Below, in pieces: positions 1 through 11,313 of a stretch of 64,000 bases of DNA. The DNA is from Theocolax elegans (Eukaryota > Arthropoda > Insecta > Hymenoptera > Cerocephalidae), in NCBI GenBank assembly GCA_026168455.1, contig CM047431.1:22943365-23007364 (forward strand). Direction: 5' to 3'. The translations under genes and the position numbers were made by a program. The notes beneath the pieces are model-generated. The model saw only the letters and a program-made list of their open reading frames with translations, ran no database searches and was not told where the DNA came from. The stretch's first letter is position 1. Every line of letters starts with the position of its first letter.

Positions 1-717
1 AAAATTTTGGGATTTTCTGAGGTATTCCGGGATAACTCCACCAATTTCGAGATTTTCTTAATATTTCAGTAATTTTTGAGATATGCCGGGATAACTTCAC
101 TAATTTTGGGACTTCCGGGATATGTCGGGATAACTTCACTAATTACGGGATTTTCTCGATATTTCGGTAATTTTTGAGGTATTCCGGCATAACTCCACTA
201 ATTTCGGGATTTAGTGGATTCTTCGGGAGTTTCTGAGTTATTTCGGGATAACTTTACTAATTATGGGATTTCCTGGATATTTCGTGAATTTTTTATTTAT
301 TCCGGGATAACTCCACCAATTTCGGGATTTTCTAAATATTTCGATAATTTCTGAGGTATGCCGGGTTAACCTCACTAATTTTGGGATATAGTGGATACTT
401 CGGGAGTCTCTGAGTTATTTCGGGATAGCTTCACTAATTACGGGATTTCCTGGATATTTCGGGAATTTGTGAGTTATTAAAATAAAGAAAATTTATTATT
501 TTCGGGATAACTCCACTAATTACAGGATTTCCTAGATATTTCGGGAATTTCTGAGGTATTCCGGAATCATTCCACCAATTACAGGATTTCCTGAATATTT
601 CGGGAATTTCTGAGGCATGTCAGGATAACTCCACTAATTACGGGATTTACCTGGATATTCGGGAATTGCTGAGGTATTCCGGGATAACCCAACAAATTAC
701 GGGATAAAATATTAAAA
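1..717. repeat. Degenerate ~60-bp tandem repeat (minisatellite)
   Basis: About a dozen diverged units repeat the pattern gggataactccactaatt, then tacgggatttcctggatat, then ttcgggaatttctgaggta. Successive copies of the 'ataactccac' core are mostly 58-62 bp apart, with one short unit near 92-131 and a longer AT-rich spacer near 480-500. The array runs off the left edge of the window. No coding potential was seen. Confidence 0.85.
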
Positions 718-1145
718 ATGTGTATAAGCACTTTTGCCAGTACTCCAATTTTTGTATATTTTTGTACAAAATTAAATTATTATATTAGGAACATACCTAT
801 AAGTAATATTATAAGTAATTAATAATAAATAATAGTTACTACATACATTAATAATGTTAAAATAAGGTGGTACAGTAATACTAAGATAGACTGAAACAGT
901 ACTGTCAGTTTAATAATTTTTAATAACTTAAATAATATATTTTAATGTAATATATATTTTCTTCATCCCCCCGCCGAAAGTACGTGTTTCCCAGCCGCAT
1001 ATGGATACGGGAAGAGCGACTTTTGCGGCCGGCCGGAGTCTCGCGCGCTCTGATTGGCTCATAAATTTTCGCGGCCTCAATGCATAGCAACGGCTGTAGC
1101 AACGGCAGCAACGTTCCCAATATAACATGTACAGTGTTTAACCTC
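718..1145. other. Non-repetitive spacer with a CpG-rich patch
   Basis: Positions 718-955 are AT-rich with nothing recognisable. Positions 960-1125 switch to GC- and CpG-rich sequence with an inverted CCAAT-like 'gattggctc' and two close AGCAACGGC-type words. The short open frames here overlap one another on the same strand and look fortuitous. A promoter or CpG island remnant is possible but unproven. Confidence 0.35.
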
Positions 1146-1341
1146 TCAAGTAAACAATGCTAATCGATATAAAAAATGAACGAGAACAAGAAGCGTTGCA
1201 TAAAAAAGAAGCTTATATGAGGAGTAAAGATAGCAATGACGGCAAAATAGAAGAAAAAAAATAAAGAGAAACAGCAAACCATGATGAAAAGACAAAAATA
1301 AATAGTGACGAAATAAAAAATGAACGAGGAAAAGAAGCATT
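1146..1341 (+). pseudogene. Helitron 1 N-terminal repeat fragment, left of the Gypsy-1 insertion
   Basis: This A-rich, Lys/Glu/Asn-coding stretch matches the ~147-bp repeat unit found again at 11314-11607 (words such as aaaagaagctta, gacggcaaaatagaag, aaaccatgatgaaaagac). The match stops exactly where the Gypsy-1 LTR begins and resumes after its other LTR, so this is the left part of a Helitron coding region split by the retrotransposon. The true 5' terminus of the Helitron (TC) was not identified. Confidence 0.7.
1338..1341. repeat. Target-site duplication CATT (left) of Gypsy-1
   Basis: CATT lies directly before the TG of the left LTR and again directly after the CA of the right LTR (11314-11317). 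A 4-bp duplication is typical of Ty3/gypsy integrases. The flanks rejoin into the Helitron repeat unit. Confidence 0.85.
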
Positions 1342-2422
1342 TGTAACGGTGTGCTTGCCCGGGGAAAACTTACCGAGTCGTCCGTCTTACGTATCTTTAG
1401 TTCGTGGCGAACGAACTTGTATAATTTCGCCGACTAGATATTGCACACTTAATGACTCGATATAATATATATATATATATATATATGTTGTTTACAAAAT
1501 CTTCCCGCGCAGCGGCTGCGGTTACCTGTCCGCACACTTGCCGTTAAAGTTGTATGGAAATCGAATTACGATTTCCAACAACAGCAGGTAAAAAATGATG
1601 ATATTCTTTTCTAAAATGGACCGCGGAAAGGAAATTAAATGTGAGTCCGCGAGAATCCGTACCTTGAAATACGATTCGAAGGAAGACGGAGGAATGAAAT
1701 TATAATACGCCGGTTGGAAAAAAATATAAATCAACACGGGTTGAACTAAATTAACAATTAACAGATTTATTTAAACAATAACGAATGATTAAATACAATA
1801 AGTTTTAATAATATGGTCGAGGTCAAAACGCACGGAGATTGAGTCGAAAACACCGACTCAACGCGAGAGGGGAAAGGGGTACGCGAACTAACTAACTTAA
1901 TACTATTCGTACGACCGCATCAAATAAAACAGATAATAATTATTCGCGCGGAAGTGGTACCACTTACTTTTATTTATCTTCCTCGGACCTCGAATACCGG
2001 AAAAGAACAACTCCTCTCTCCTGTCGTCTCTTTGCCGTTCAAAAGGAAAAATGTCGATGGGAGAATATCTCGACCACCGATCACTTTATTTCGTGTGCGT
2101 GTATAACACCACTGCACCAGAATACACCTTAAAACAAAAGTCACCCACGGTATGACGAACGAGCAAAACAAGCGACAGAACTCCACGGAAAACTCGCGTA
2201 TCGGAAAAATACAATTAAACCGGGATGTCTCGTCTCACGTGTCGTCGCGATCTTGTCTCTCTATCGAGTTGTCGTGCGCGCGCGACTCTCCCCCCAATTC
2301 CTTCTCTCGTTGCGCGGGTATCAGCCGTTCGCGCCGTCGGCTATGCCTATATCTATTTATAGCATTCGTCTCTACCTGCCTGATTCGTATAATGGTAAGT
2401 GAGTACATCACTTACCATTACA
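1342..2422 (-). repeat. Gypsy-1 LTR, 3' LTR in element orientation
   Basis: A 1,081-bp LTR beginning TGTAACGG and ending TTACA on the plus strand. It is nearly identical to 10239-11313: I counted about eight substitutions by eye plus a different length of the TA microsatellite near 1466-1486. Such similarity points to a recent insertion. The open frames inside it are not real genes. Confidence 0.93.
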
Positions 2423-2432
2423 TCCCCCTGCC
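2423..2432 (-). other. Polypurine tract of Gypsy-1
   Basis: On the minus strand GGCAGGGGGA directly precedes the TG of the 3' LTR. This is the expected place and composition of the plus-strand primer of an LTR retrotransposon. Confidence 0.7.
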
Positions 2433-2608
2433 AGATTCCGCATACTGGGTATGTGGTATCTGTACCAGAAATACGAATAAAGGATAGGATATAACGACTC
2501 GGGTATGACAAAGAATGAACTCACTCAAAGGGACTTCATCGGGAAAAAAAAAACTATATTTCACTATCTTACATATTTATATATTTACAATGAGGTACCG
2601 CTATACAT

Positions 2609-3616
2609 CTATCCCTGTTTTTTATGCTGATTCTCGCGGTACCTCTCCTTCTTCTGCCGCCGGATCTCCTTGTGCTTCGACCTTCTCGGACAGTCCTCCG
2701 GATCGAGGACCCCCCACTCCCTACATATGGAGCATTTCGGCTCAGACCCTCTCTTCGGTCCTGGAGTTCTACCCTCCAAATTAGCCTGAGCCCGCTCTTC
2801 CTCTTAACGAGCTCTGGCTAACCAGCGTTGGGCCTCCTTGACCCTTTCCTCGAGTCTAAGCCGATCCTCGTGGGCCCTCCGAGCGGCTTCTTCGCGCCTC
2901 TGCCGTTCCTTGGCACGAGCGGCTTCCGCCTCTCTTTCTCTCCGATCCGCCCTCATGGCCGACACCGCTTGGCGTTCCGCCTTGCGGTGCTCAATCATGG
3001 CCTCCCAGGGATCAGTTTTGTCGGAGGCTTCGGGGAACTTCGCCTTGAATTCATCAAACAAGGCGAAGGCGTGTTTTTCGGCAATTGATGTGGCCTTAAA
3101 GGACTCACGGGCCTTGGTCAACGCCTCGAACACGGTGCACCACGCCTCTTCCCCGTTCTCCGATAGATCCTGTGGGGTCGGACCGGATCGAGACGTTGAA
3201 GCCTCGCTCGGATCCGGAGTACTCCTTCCCGGGCGTCGAAGAGGAGTGTACTCCTCTGAATCTCCCGGGAGTTGGTTGGGGAGCCGGACCTCCGGCTCCC
3301 TGGGCTGTTGTTCAGCCCTGACCCTTGGCGGCGGTGGACCTGCGGGGATCGGACCTGTAGCCTGGGGTAGTTCCGGCTCGACTACCAGGCCGCTGGATGG
3401 ATGGACGGGTATTTCATCCGGACCATCCTCCACTATCATCACCGCGTCTCGGTCCGCCTGCCTCCGCCGTCGCTCCTCCTCCTCGTCTCTCACGGCCTGG
3501 TCCACGGCGGTGGTTATACCATGGAAAAGCTCCAGCGTCTGTGGCTCATTTATGCCACTCTGGATGAGGCGGGCCACCAACAGCTCCAGCTGTTCGCTGT
3601 CGAACTGGATCAGCAT
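2609..3616 (-). CDS. Gypsy-1 ORF3, charged accessory protein in the env position
   Basis: A 270-residue frame (3616 down to a TAA at 2804) lies between pol and the 3' LTR, where errantiviruses carry env. It has no signal peptide and no membrane segment, so it is not an env-type glycoprotein. Residues ~1-45 look structured, ~45-150 are acidic and Pro-rich (probably disordered), and ~200-270 are Arg/Glu/Ala-rich and predicted coiled coil. After the TAA the same frame stays open for 64 codons to a TAG at 2609. That extension contains CSIC, a Cys nine residues later and a nearby His, which resembles a zinc-binding module. I infer that the TAA is a nonsense mutation or a readthrough site. I do not recognise the family and assign no function. 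Confidence 0.6.
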
Positions 3617-3688
3617 CTAAACAAACAGATACCAATTGTCAGGGTCGTTCCAATCTCAGAGTAAATTCCATTAGCCTAACCTAACTAA

Positions 3689-4540
3689 CTAACGCTTTGT
3701 CATACCCCGTGGTCGACCTCTACCACGTTTAACTTGTCCACGGTGGCTTACATTAGAGACAACATTCGCTCGGTTTCGCGGTATCGCAACGACTCTAGCA
3801 TGTTTGCGCGGCCTACCTCTACTTCGTTTAATAGGGGACGCGTTCTCGGTCGGATTACCGTCATGTTCCTCGCATGGAACTTCGCTCGCTTGCGTCTCGC
3901 CGTTCGAGACGTCTTCGCTCGCAGGAACTGTATTATCAGGTTCCTCCTCCAGCGTAGGTTGACCGATCTCGATGTCGTCTACTTCTCCGTACTCATCCCC
4001 GTGATCTTCGGATAAGTACGGTTTGAGATACTGTACATGACATTTCTCTTCATTACCTCGGGCATCTTGTATTTTGACGGTGTTTGGACCGTAGCTATAA
4101 ACTACCAAATATGGGCCAACGTATTTCGGGGATAACTTGGCCGAAATACCTTGAGCACTGGATGAAAGGACTCGATTCTTCTTCCACACTAGGTTTCCAA
4201 CTTCAAAAGATGCAGCTCTTCGCCCGGCATTGTAGTAACCGGCTTGTCTTTCATGAGCTTTACTCGCATTGGCCGATGCTTTCTTGTAAAGTTCAGGTAA
4301 TCTTGACAGCCGATCACTCCACTCAAGCAAACGTTGGTATTTCACACGTTGCTGAACCAGCTCGTCTTGCGCTCTACGAGCTGTACCGGGTGGCTCGGGT
4401 TGCCGGCCATAGTTTAACATGGCCGGGCTCCATCCTGTCGAGCTTTGTATCGCTGTATTTAGAGCGAATACTAAGTCGGGGAGTTTCTCATCCCATGTGT
4501 TGTGCTTTTCTGTGATATAGGACGCGATCATTGTTTTCAA
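3689..4540 (-). pseudogene. pol: Gypsy-1 integrase C-terminal part (pol fragment 3)
   Basis: This 283-residue frame continues pol after a frame change near 4600. The sequence upstream of its first Met still encodes the integrase motif around the catalytic Glu (PPYHAQANPAERANRTLK). The residues that follow include a GPY-type module (LSPKYVGPYLVV to VQYLKPY) that binds DNA in the C-terminal integrase domain of Ty3/gypsy elements. The last ~90 residues are acidic and then basic (RSRGRPRKH, RGRGRPRG). These AT-hook-like RGRPR motifs could bind AT-rich DNA or chromatin; that role is inferred. Confidence 0.8.
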
Positions 4541-5757
4541 CGTCCTATTAGCACGTTCAGCAGGATTAGCCTGAGCATGGTAAGGAGGAATCGTCGTATG
4601 GAAAATCCCTCTGGGGTACCATAACGTGTGATGACTCGCTCACGCAACTCTTTTACGATGGTCCTAGCATTAGCTTTCCGAATCGGGACCGCCTCGATCC
4701 AGCGCGTAAACAAATCCTGAAAGACCAAAATGTATTCGTAACCATGTGTCGACCGCGGAAGTGGGCCAGTGACGTCACCTGCTACAACTTGCCATGGTTT
4801 CTCTATCACGCGTCTACCCATCAAACCCATGGGTGTACGTTGCTCCACTTTACACTGTTGGCAGACCTGACATTTGCGTACATATTCTCCGACTTCGGCG
4901 TAGTACCGTGACCAATAATACATCTTAGCCACTCTAGCAAATGTCTTCTCCCTACCTAAGTGTCCAGCAGTCGGATCATCATGACACTCACGGAGTATGG
5001 CTTGCCTATGCTCCTCTGGTACCACCAGCTTCCAAGCGTCATGGTCCTCCATCACGTCGTCTAACTCGTTATCGACGCGATACAAATACAAATTGCTACC
5101 TGTTATCTTCCATTCCGGAAAATCTCTAGGTCGCTCTGATACGTCTTTCAGCCATGAGAGGTACCAAGGATCTTTTGTAGTCTGGCTCCAAGAAACTGAA
5201 GCGATGGCCGGCTCGTCTTCCTCGTACATGCGAGAAAGTGCATCAGGAACATAATTTAGAGCTCCCTTCCTATACTCAATTGTAAAATTATGAGATTGGA
5301 GTTCCAATGCCCATCTTGCGAGCCGACTCGTTGGATTGTGTATATTGCACAGCCAACGGAGACTACTATGATCAGTTATAACTTTAAACCGGTAACCCTC
5401 AATATACTGTCGAAACTTTCTAATTGCCCATACTACGGCCAAACATTCCCGTTCTGAGACGCTATAGTTACGTTCTGCTGGCGAGAGTACTCTACTGGCA
5501 AACTCCAGGACTCTCTCTACTCCATCAACAACCTGTGTCAATACTGCACCGATACCGGTGTCACTGGCGTCTGTTTGAATGGTATACTCGCCATTCTCAT
5601 CAGGAGTCTGCAGAACGGGTGCAGTCATCAGCAGTGCTTTGAGTCGCTGGAATGCACCTTCTTGTTCTTGGAGCCATTCATACTTTTGGTCTTTCGGGCT
5701 AAGCCGATAAAAGGCTCCGCGATCGTAGCGTAGTCGGGTATAAACCGTCGGTACCAA
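4537..5757 (-). pseudogene. pol: Gypsy-1 RNase H and integrase N-terminal part (pol fragment 2)
   Basis: This 406-residue frame holds the RT-to-RNase H connection, an RNase H domain (TIQTDASDTGIGAVL with its first catalytic Asp, then ITDHSSLRWL and DALSRM), and the integrase HHCC zinc module (HDDPTAGH to CQVCQQC). The integrase core begins with GDVTGPLPR, which carries the first catalytic Asp. Near 4600 the frame is lost, and the usual region with the second catalytic Asp (SDNG-type motif) is missing. The next recognisable residues belong to the catalytic-Glu motif in another frame. The copy is therefore integrase-defective unless the assembly is wrong here. Confidence 0.88.
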
Positions 5758-7253
5758 GATGCCATCCCGAGGAATCGTCTCAGCTGCTTCAGATTTCGGG
5801 GAGCCGGATATTTTTGAATCGGCTCCGTCTTGGCTGGATCAGGTCTTATCCCATCACGATTGACTCGTACACCCAAATATCTTACTTCGGGTTGACAGAA
5901 AACACATTTCTCTCGGTTTACCGATAAACCGGCTTCAGTTAAACGAGTCAACACCTCCTTTAGCAACAGTTTGTGCTCTTCGAAGGTTTCCGTCACGACA
6001 ATGATATCGTCGAGATAAGAGTAAGCATTCGGTTCGAGAGCAGGTCCAATCACCTGGTCTATCATACGTTGGAACGTCGCGCCAGCATTTGCCAACCCAA
6101 AGGGCATACGAGTAAACTGGAACAAACCCATTCCAGGTACCGTAAATGGTGTAATTGGGCGCGATTCCATTTGTAGAGGTATTTGGTGATAAGCGCAGTT
6201 CATATCTATCGTAGATATATATCGGGCTCTTTTGAGTTTGCGTAAAATATCCTGCATAAACGGCAAAGGGTACGCATCAGGTTTGGTCAAAGCATTGACC
6301 TTCCTGAAATCAATGCAAAAACGCCTTGCATTTTCGCCCTTCTTAGCCATCACCACTGGACTGGACCAACCGCTACTAGACGGTTCTATAACGCCTGTCT
6401 CAAGCATCTCTCGAACTTGTCGATGCATCTCCTCTCGAATCTTGTCGGAGACGGGATAATACCTTTGTTTGATCGGCCGCGCCGAACCGACGTCGATAAC
6501 ATGTTCAACATCGTATGATCGGCCGATCTTTGGCAAAGTATTGGACAGCACTTGATCCAGAAGTTCACGCAGTTGTCGGCACTCATCTTCTGTCGCGTCG
6601 GCCTCACCCGCTGACGACAGCGAAGCGTGTCCACTTTCAATACTTGCCACTTCCAGCTGTAATAACTGTGATGACCCTTTGAAGTATAAACAGTCGGAGT
6701 CTGGGTCTAGAACTGCTCGGAATGCTCGAATGAAATTCACTCCTAAATAGCATTCCGCATCTAAATTTGGCATAATTGCGACCCGTATATCTCGCGTGTC
6801 TTTACCGATGGTAAAAGGTAGCATAACATGTCCACACAACTGGTGTGTGCTACCATCCGCAAGCTTAGCACTACCTGCTTGCTTATCGAGAATGGATCTG
6901 CCAAGAGCAATTGCCAACTGCAAACCGTTCAAACCCATGACCGTTGTTGATGCACCTGGATCAAACAACTCTCGGATCCGGTATCCTCCGATATCGATTT
7001 GACACCACCAGCGCGTCTCATCTTCTAGACTATAAACTCGCTGGTTTGGTTTCGGAGTAATTTTTAAAATTTTACTCGTGACCGGATCCGTCCTAACTTC
7101 TCTGGGATCACTTATCGTCAGATCTTCTTGACGCATCTCTGCAGCTTGACTGCCTCGAGATTCGAGGATTACGACCGCTTCTCCGGGGACTCCCTCAACC
7201 TCGGGATCAGCGGCTGTCCCCTCTAGCCGCTTCCCCGCGCGTTTCTTGCACAA
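5628..7253 (-). pseudogene. pol: Gypsy-1 protease and reverse transcriptase (pol fragment 1)
   Basis: The 541-residue frame overlaps the end of gag by 31 bp in the -1 frame, which fits programmed -1 frameshifting. The retropepsin motif is at residues ~98-102 but reads DPGAS instead of DTG/DSG-A. The reverse transcriptase follows: GVIEPSSSGWSSPVVMAKK, then DMNCAYHQIPL with a catalytic Asp, FTRMPFGLANAGATFQRMID and YLDD at ~413-416. Domain order protease, RT, RNase H, integrase defines Ty3/gypsy. The frame is lost near 5700, just after FIPDYATIAEPF, and continues one frame over in fragment 2, so this copy needs a frameshift repair or an assembly check to be active. Confidence 0.9.
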
Positions 7254-9085
7254 TCAGGACACGTCCTAATTGTATAGCCCAGTTTGCCACATATATTGCA
7301 AGCTACAGTCTTGGGGACAACCTCCTTTCGCTTTTCCTTATCACCGGCATTCAACTTCTCGTCGTTTCTTGACGTATGGCCACTCGATGACTGTCGGTCA
7401 GGACTCTTGCGATTACCCTTCCTCTGTCCCCATTTGAACCGAGGAGGTGATCTGTGGGTCTTCTTGCTTTGAGAGACATCCACCTTGCCTCTCACCCCAG
7501 CTGTATGGCAACTCGTCTTAACAGAGACTAGCGACTCCTCGAGGATTTTGGTGAACCGTTCCAAAAGATCTGTTTGAGCCGGTTCACTCGTTTCCTTGGC
7601 TACGCTTGCTACCTTTGGCTTAGCGTTTGGCCGCTTCTTATTCCGCGACTTATATGCTAACTCAGGTAGCATCAAGTCTTCTTCTGCGGGAGGCGGCCGA
7701 TATAATTTTTCTCGTTCGAGTGTTTGCTCAGCGTCCAACGCCAATTGCAAAAAACTCTCGATCGACCGAGCTTCAACTCTCTTAAATAAACGTTGGAGTT
7801 GAGGTAGCATATTGCGGTACAGGTGATCTAACTGGCTCCGCTCATCCGGAATCGGCTTGAGCTTACGCATAATCGCAATCGAGCAGGTGATATAATCCCT
7901 TACCGGCTCATCTTCGCCTTGCGTGCGAGCGTTAGACTCCTCGATGAGCCGTTGTTGATAACTCTGGCCCATTCCGTACCACATCTTGGCGTATCTCACA
8001 AAATCTTGCCAGGAGTGCCATCTATCCTTCACATTCCGATACCACGTAGCTGCGTTATCGGTGAGAAGCTCCGACAAGGACGGTAACACCTCGTCCTCGC
8101 TGAGGTTGGCGAGTATCCTACAATCTTCTACTCGCACAAGAAATGCTTCAATACTCTGGCTTTTGTCTCCAGAGAATCGAACTCCCCACTTACGAACAAT
8201 TGCGCCGACATCGCGCACTGTCCCGGCCGATCTAGTTGTAGACTGGCCGGTTACGTTCGAGTCCATCCGACTAGGGTAGGGAGAGCTAGAATATGGAGGT
8301 TGACCTTGTCTCCATATCTCGCCCCTCCCCAAAGCTCCTCTAGCAGGTGCTTGAGGTGCTTGATAACCCTCGCACTCTGCTTGCACTAGTCGTGGTCTTC
8401 CGTCCGTATCGTCCAGTGTGTGACACGTATACGTGTCCTGGAATCGGACATGTTGGTTCGGCTCTCTATTTCTGTTGGTACTCGTTCTCTGCGTACTATC
8501 GCGGGCGTAGAAGTCCAATCTCAGAGCACTCACTTGATCCTCCAAATCTTTTATCCGTGCTGTCATGACGGCCTGTTGTTTCAACTGCAACGTCAACATC
8601 GCAGCGAATGTCTCCGGTATTTCAAACTGTGCTCCGCCTGTAGACACTAACGTGATCCATTCCTCTTTGTTAGCTTCTTGGCTGGAGACCTCGGATTGCT
8701 GATCCTCCGTATGCTGATCTACCTCAGCATCTACGTCTGTCTCTTGCCTTTCTATGTCTGGAACGTCCAGCGCAAGAGTCTGTTGTAAAACTTCTACAAC
8801 ATTTGGATCAGAATCCGGATCAGGTAGTGCCGGATTCTGGGCGAACATAGCCTCAAACCAATCCGACCTCCGCCTATTTCGCCTTTCGCGATCTGCCAAC
8901 AGATTTGTTTCTTCAGCGAAATCCTGAGCCGTATAATTACCCATTAACCACCGTTGGAGACGCTCGGCTCTTTTATAATTTGGGCCGTCAACCCGCATCT
9001 CCAACGACTCGAGGTAAGCCTTGATCTGTTCACCGGATTGAGTATCAATCCAGTTGTCAATCTGGTTAGTCATCGATTCTGCCAT
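7223..9085 (-). CDS. gag: Gypsy-1 Gag polyprotein
   Basis: An intact 620-residue frame in the gag position. Residues ~90-200 are acidic with a coiled-coil stretch. About 275-460 match the retrotransposon Gag capsid-type domain (FSGDKSQSIEAFLVRVED, AATWYRNVKDRW, PVRDYITCSIAIMRKL). Then comes a basic, Ser/Lys-rich linker. A single CCHC-type knuckle lies at ~596-609, but the His position is Tyr (C-x2-C-x4-Y-x4-C), which should weaken zinc and RNA binding. Gag assembles the virus-like particle that packages element RNA in the cytoplasm. The start is the first Met after the leader. It is the only full-length intact frame in this element apart from ORF3. Confidence 0.9.
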   Translation of the reverse strand: MAESMTNQIDNWIDTQSGEQIKAYLESLEMRVDGPNYKRAERLQRWLMGNYTAQDFAEETNLLADRERRNRRRSDWFEAMFAQNPALPDPDSDPNVVEVLQQTLALDVPDIERQETDVDAEVDQHTEDQQSEVSSQEANKEEWITLVSTGGAQFEIPETFAAMLTLQLKQQAVMTARIKDLEDQVSALRLDFYARDSTQRTSTNRNREPNQHVRFQDTYTCHTLDDTDGRPRLVQAECEGYQAPQAPARGALGRGEIWRQGQPPYSSSPYPSRMDSNVTGQSTTRSAGTVRDVGAIVRKWGVRFSGDKSQSIEAFLVRVEDCRILANLSEDEVLPSLSELLTDNAATWYRNVKDRWHSWQDFVRYAKMWYGMGQSYQQRLIEESNARTQGEDEPVRDYITCSIAIMRKLKPIPDERSQLDHLYRNMLPQLQRLFKRVEARSIESFLQLALDAEQTLEREKLYRPPPAEEDLMLPELAYKSRNKKRPNAKPKVASVAKETSEPAQTDLLERFTKILEESLVSVKTSCHTAGVRGKVDVSQSKKTHRSPPRFKWGQRKGNRKSPDRQSSSGHTSRNDEKLNAGDKEKRKEVVPKTVACNICGKLGYTIRTCPDCARNARGSG

Positions 9086-10227
9086 ACTAACTTAAAATTA
9101 CCGCCGATTTCTTAACAAAAAAAAATAAAGAAAAATCGCTTCCGCAGGTACTTGTGCAAGGTCCGGTTATTCAACACTAGGTGGCGTTAAACTACTAAAT
9201 TATTGGGCCACTGTGTTGAAGATTGTGATCTTTTCCCTTTTAAACAAACGCCTTACGCTCACCAATTTGAAACTTGCTTGTGATAAAAAATTTTATAATT
9301 TTGACAACTATTTCACAAAATAAATTAAATTTCACTTTCGATTTAAATTTGTTATACGCGTTTCAGTTTAATTTATTTTAAAATACTGTACCCGATCTAC
9401 AACAAAACCAAAAAAAAACTTTTGTACAATAAATAAATCAAACGGAGTAATAAACAAATAAAAAAAATTTTAATCCGATAAAATGAGGAAGAAAACGGAT
9501 TATCCTCGGCTCTCGGTCACCAGCGCACGCAAATATACTTAAAATTAAATAAATTCGTCAACGAATTAACAAATAAATTAATAAATTATCAACAAATAAA
9601 TTAACAAATAAATATATTCCCACCTAACTATATAGAATATCTGACGCAGTGACCTCTTACAATCGCGTATTACATAAAAAAAAATAAATACAATTTTTAT
9701 TATGACGCGAGAGCCGATACGCGTAGTCAAAATTATAACAAAAGCAAATTCCAAAAATCACACCCTTGCACAGGTATTAACAATTTTTAATAAGTCGCAA
9801 AAATTATTTTCGCTAATTTTCCGACAATCGCGGACCTCAAACCATTCTATCTCATATAAATAAATAAATCTGAAATTATTATAATTTACGCGTGTCAACA
9901 ATTATCTAAAAAAAAATTTTATTACTGTCGACTTCGGATTTCTTCCTGATAAAAACAAAAAAAAACGAAGAAAATCCGATAAAGTTATCTAAATTATTGT
10001 CAAACACAATAATTTATTAATTGAAATTAATTGCAATTCAACTAATTCAATTGTCGACAATAATTAATACATTAATCCACGTAACTAACGTATTAATCCT
10101 TAAACACACGTAAATCAACCGAGCATATGTTCAAACAATTCAATTCCGGTCCGTTCCTATTCCCTTGTCGCGCGCCGTGTACGCGTAATCAGCTATCCTA
10201 ACGTCCAGGGACTTTCTCCTTCACTTA
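9086..10227 (-). other. Gypsy-1 5' leader (untranslated)
   Basis: About 1.1 kb of AT-rich sequence between the primer-binding site and the gag start. No open frame of note was seen. It presumably holds the packaging signal and any internal ribosome entry; this is inferred from position only. Confidence 0.6.
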
Positions 10228-10238
10228 GTTGGGCGCCA
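10228..10238 (-). other. Gypsy-1 primer-binding site (tRNA-Lys)
   Basis: On the minus strand TGGCGCCCAAC directly follows the end of the 5' LTR. This is the complement of the 3' end of insect tRNA-Lys including CCA. The match is 11 nt and then diverges. Confidence 0.8.
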
Positions 10239-11313
10239 TGTAACGGTGTGCTTGCCCGGGGAAAACTTACCGAATCGTCCGTCTTACGTATCTTTAGTTC
10301 GTGGCGAACGAACTTGTATAATTTCGCCGACTAGATATTGCACACTTAATGACTCGATATAATATATATATATATATGTTGTTTACAAAATCTTCCCGCG
10401 CAGCGGCTGCGGTTACCTGTCCGCACACTTGCCGTTAAAGTTGTATGGAAATCGAATTACGATTTCCAACAACAGCAGGTAAAAAATGATGATATTCTTT
10501 CCTAAAATGGACCGCGGAAAGGAAATTAAATGTGAGTCCGCGAGAATCCGTACCTTGAAATACGATTCGAAGGAAGACGGAGGAATGAAATTATAATACG
10601 CCGGTTGGAAAAAAATATAAATCAACACGGGTTGAACTAAATTAACAATTAACAGATTTATTTAAACAATAACGAATGATTAAATACAATAAGTTTTAAT
10701 AATATGGTCGAGGTCAAAACGCACGGAGATTGAGTCGAAAACACCGACTCAACGCGAGAGGGGAAAGGGGTACGCGAACTAACTAACTTAATATTATTCG
10801 TACGACCGCATCAAATAAAACAGATAATAATTATTCGCGCGGAAGTGGTACCACTTACTTTTATTTATCTTCCTCGGACCTCGAATACCGGAAAAGAACA
10901 ACTCCTCTCTCCTGTCGTCTCTTTGCCGTTCAAAAGGAAAAATGTCGGTGGGAGAATATCTCGACCACCGATCACTTTATTTCATGTGCGTGTATAACAC
11001 CACTGCACCAGAATACACCTTAAAACAAAAGTCACCCACGGTATGACGAACGAGCAAAACAAGCGACAGAACTCCACGGAAAACTCGCGTATCGGAAAAA
11101 TACAATTAAACCGGGATGTCTCGTCTCACGTGTCGTCGCGATCTTGTCTCTCTATCGAGTTGTCGTGCGCGCGCGACTCTCCCCCCAATTCCTTCTCTCG
11201 TTGCGTGGGTATCAGCCGTTCGCGCCGTCGGCTATGCCTATATCTATTTATAGCATTCGTCTCTACCTACCTGATTCGTATAATGGTAAGTGAGTACATC
11301 ACTTACCATTACA
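10239..11313 (-). repeat. Gypsy-1 LTR, 5' LTR in element orientation
   Basis: A 1,075-bp LTR with TG...CA ends, paired with 1342-2422. It is followed by the CATT target duplication at 11314-11317 and then by Helitron sequence. Confidence 0.93.

Noticed and set aside
2152..2487. 111-codon frame in the Gypsy-1 LTR (also 11043-11339)
   Set aside because: It lies in LTR sequence, opposite to the element's direction, with low-complexity content.
2838..3620. 260-codon plus-strand frame
   Set aside because: It is the antisense of ORF3; its Ser/Arg-rich content reflects the complement of Glu/Arg codons.
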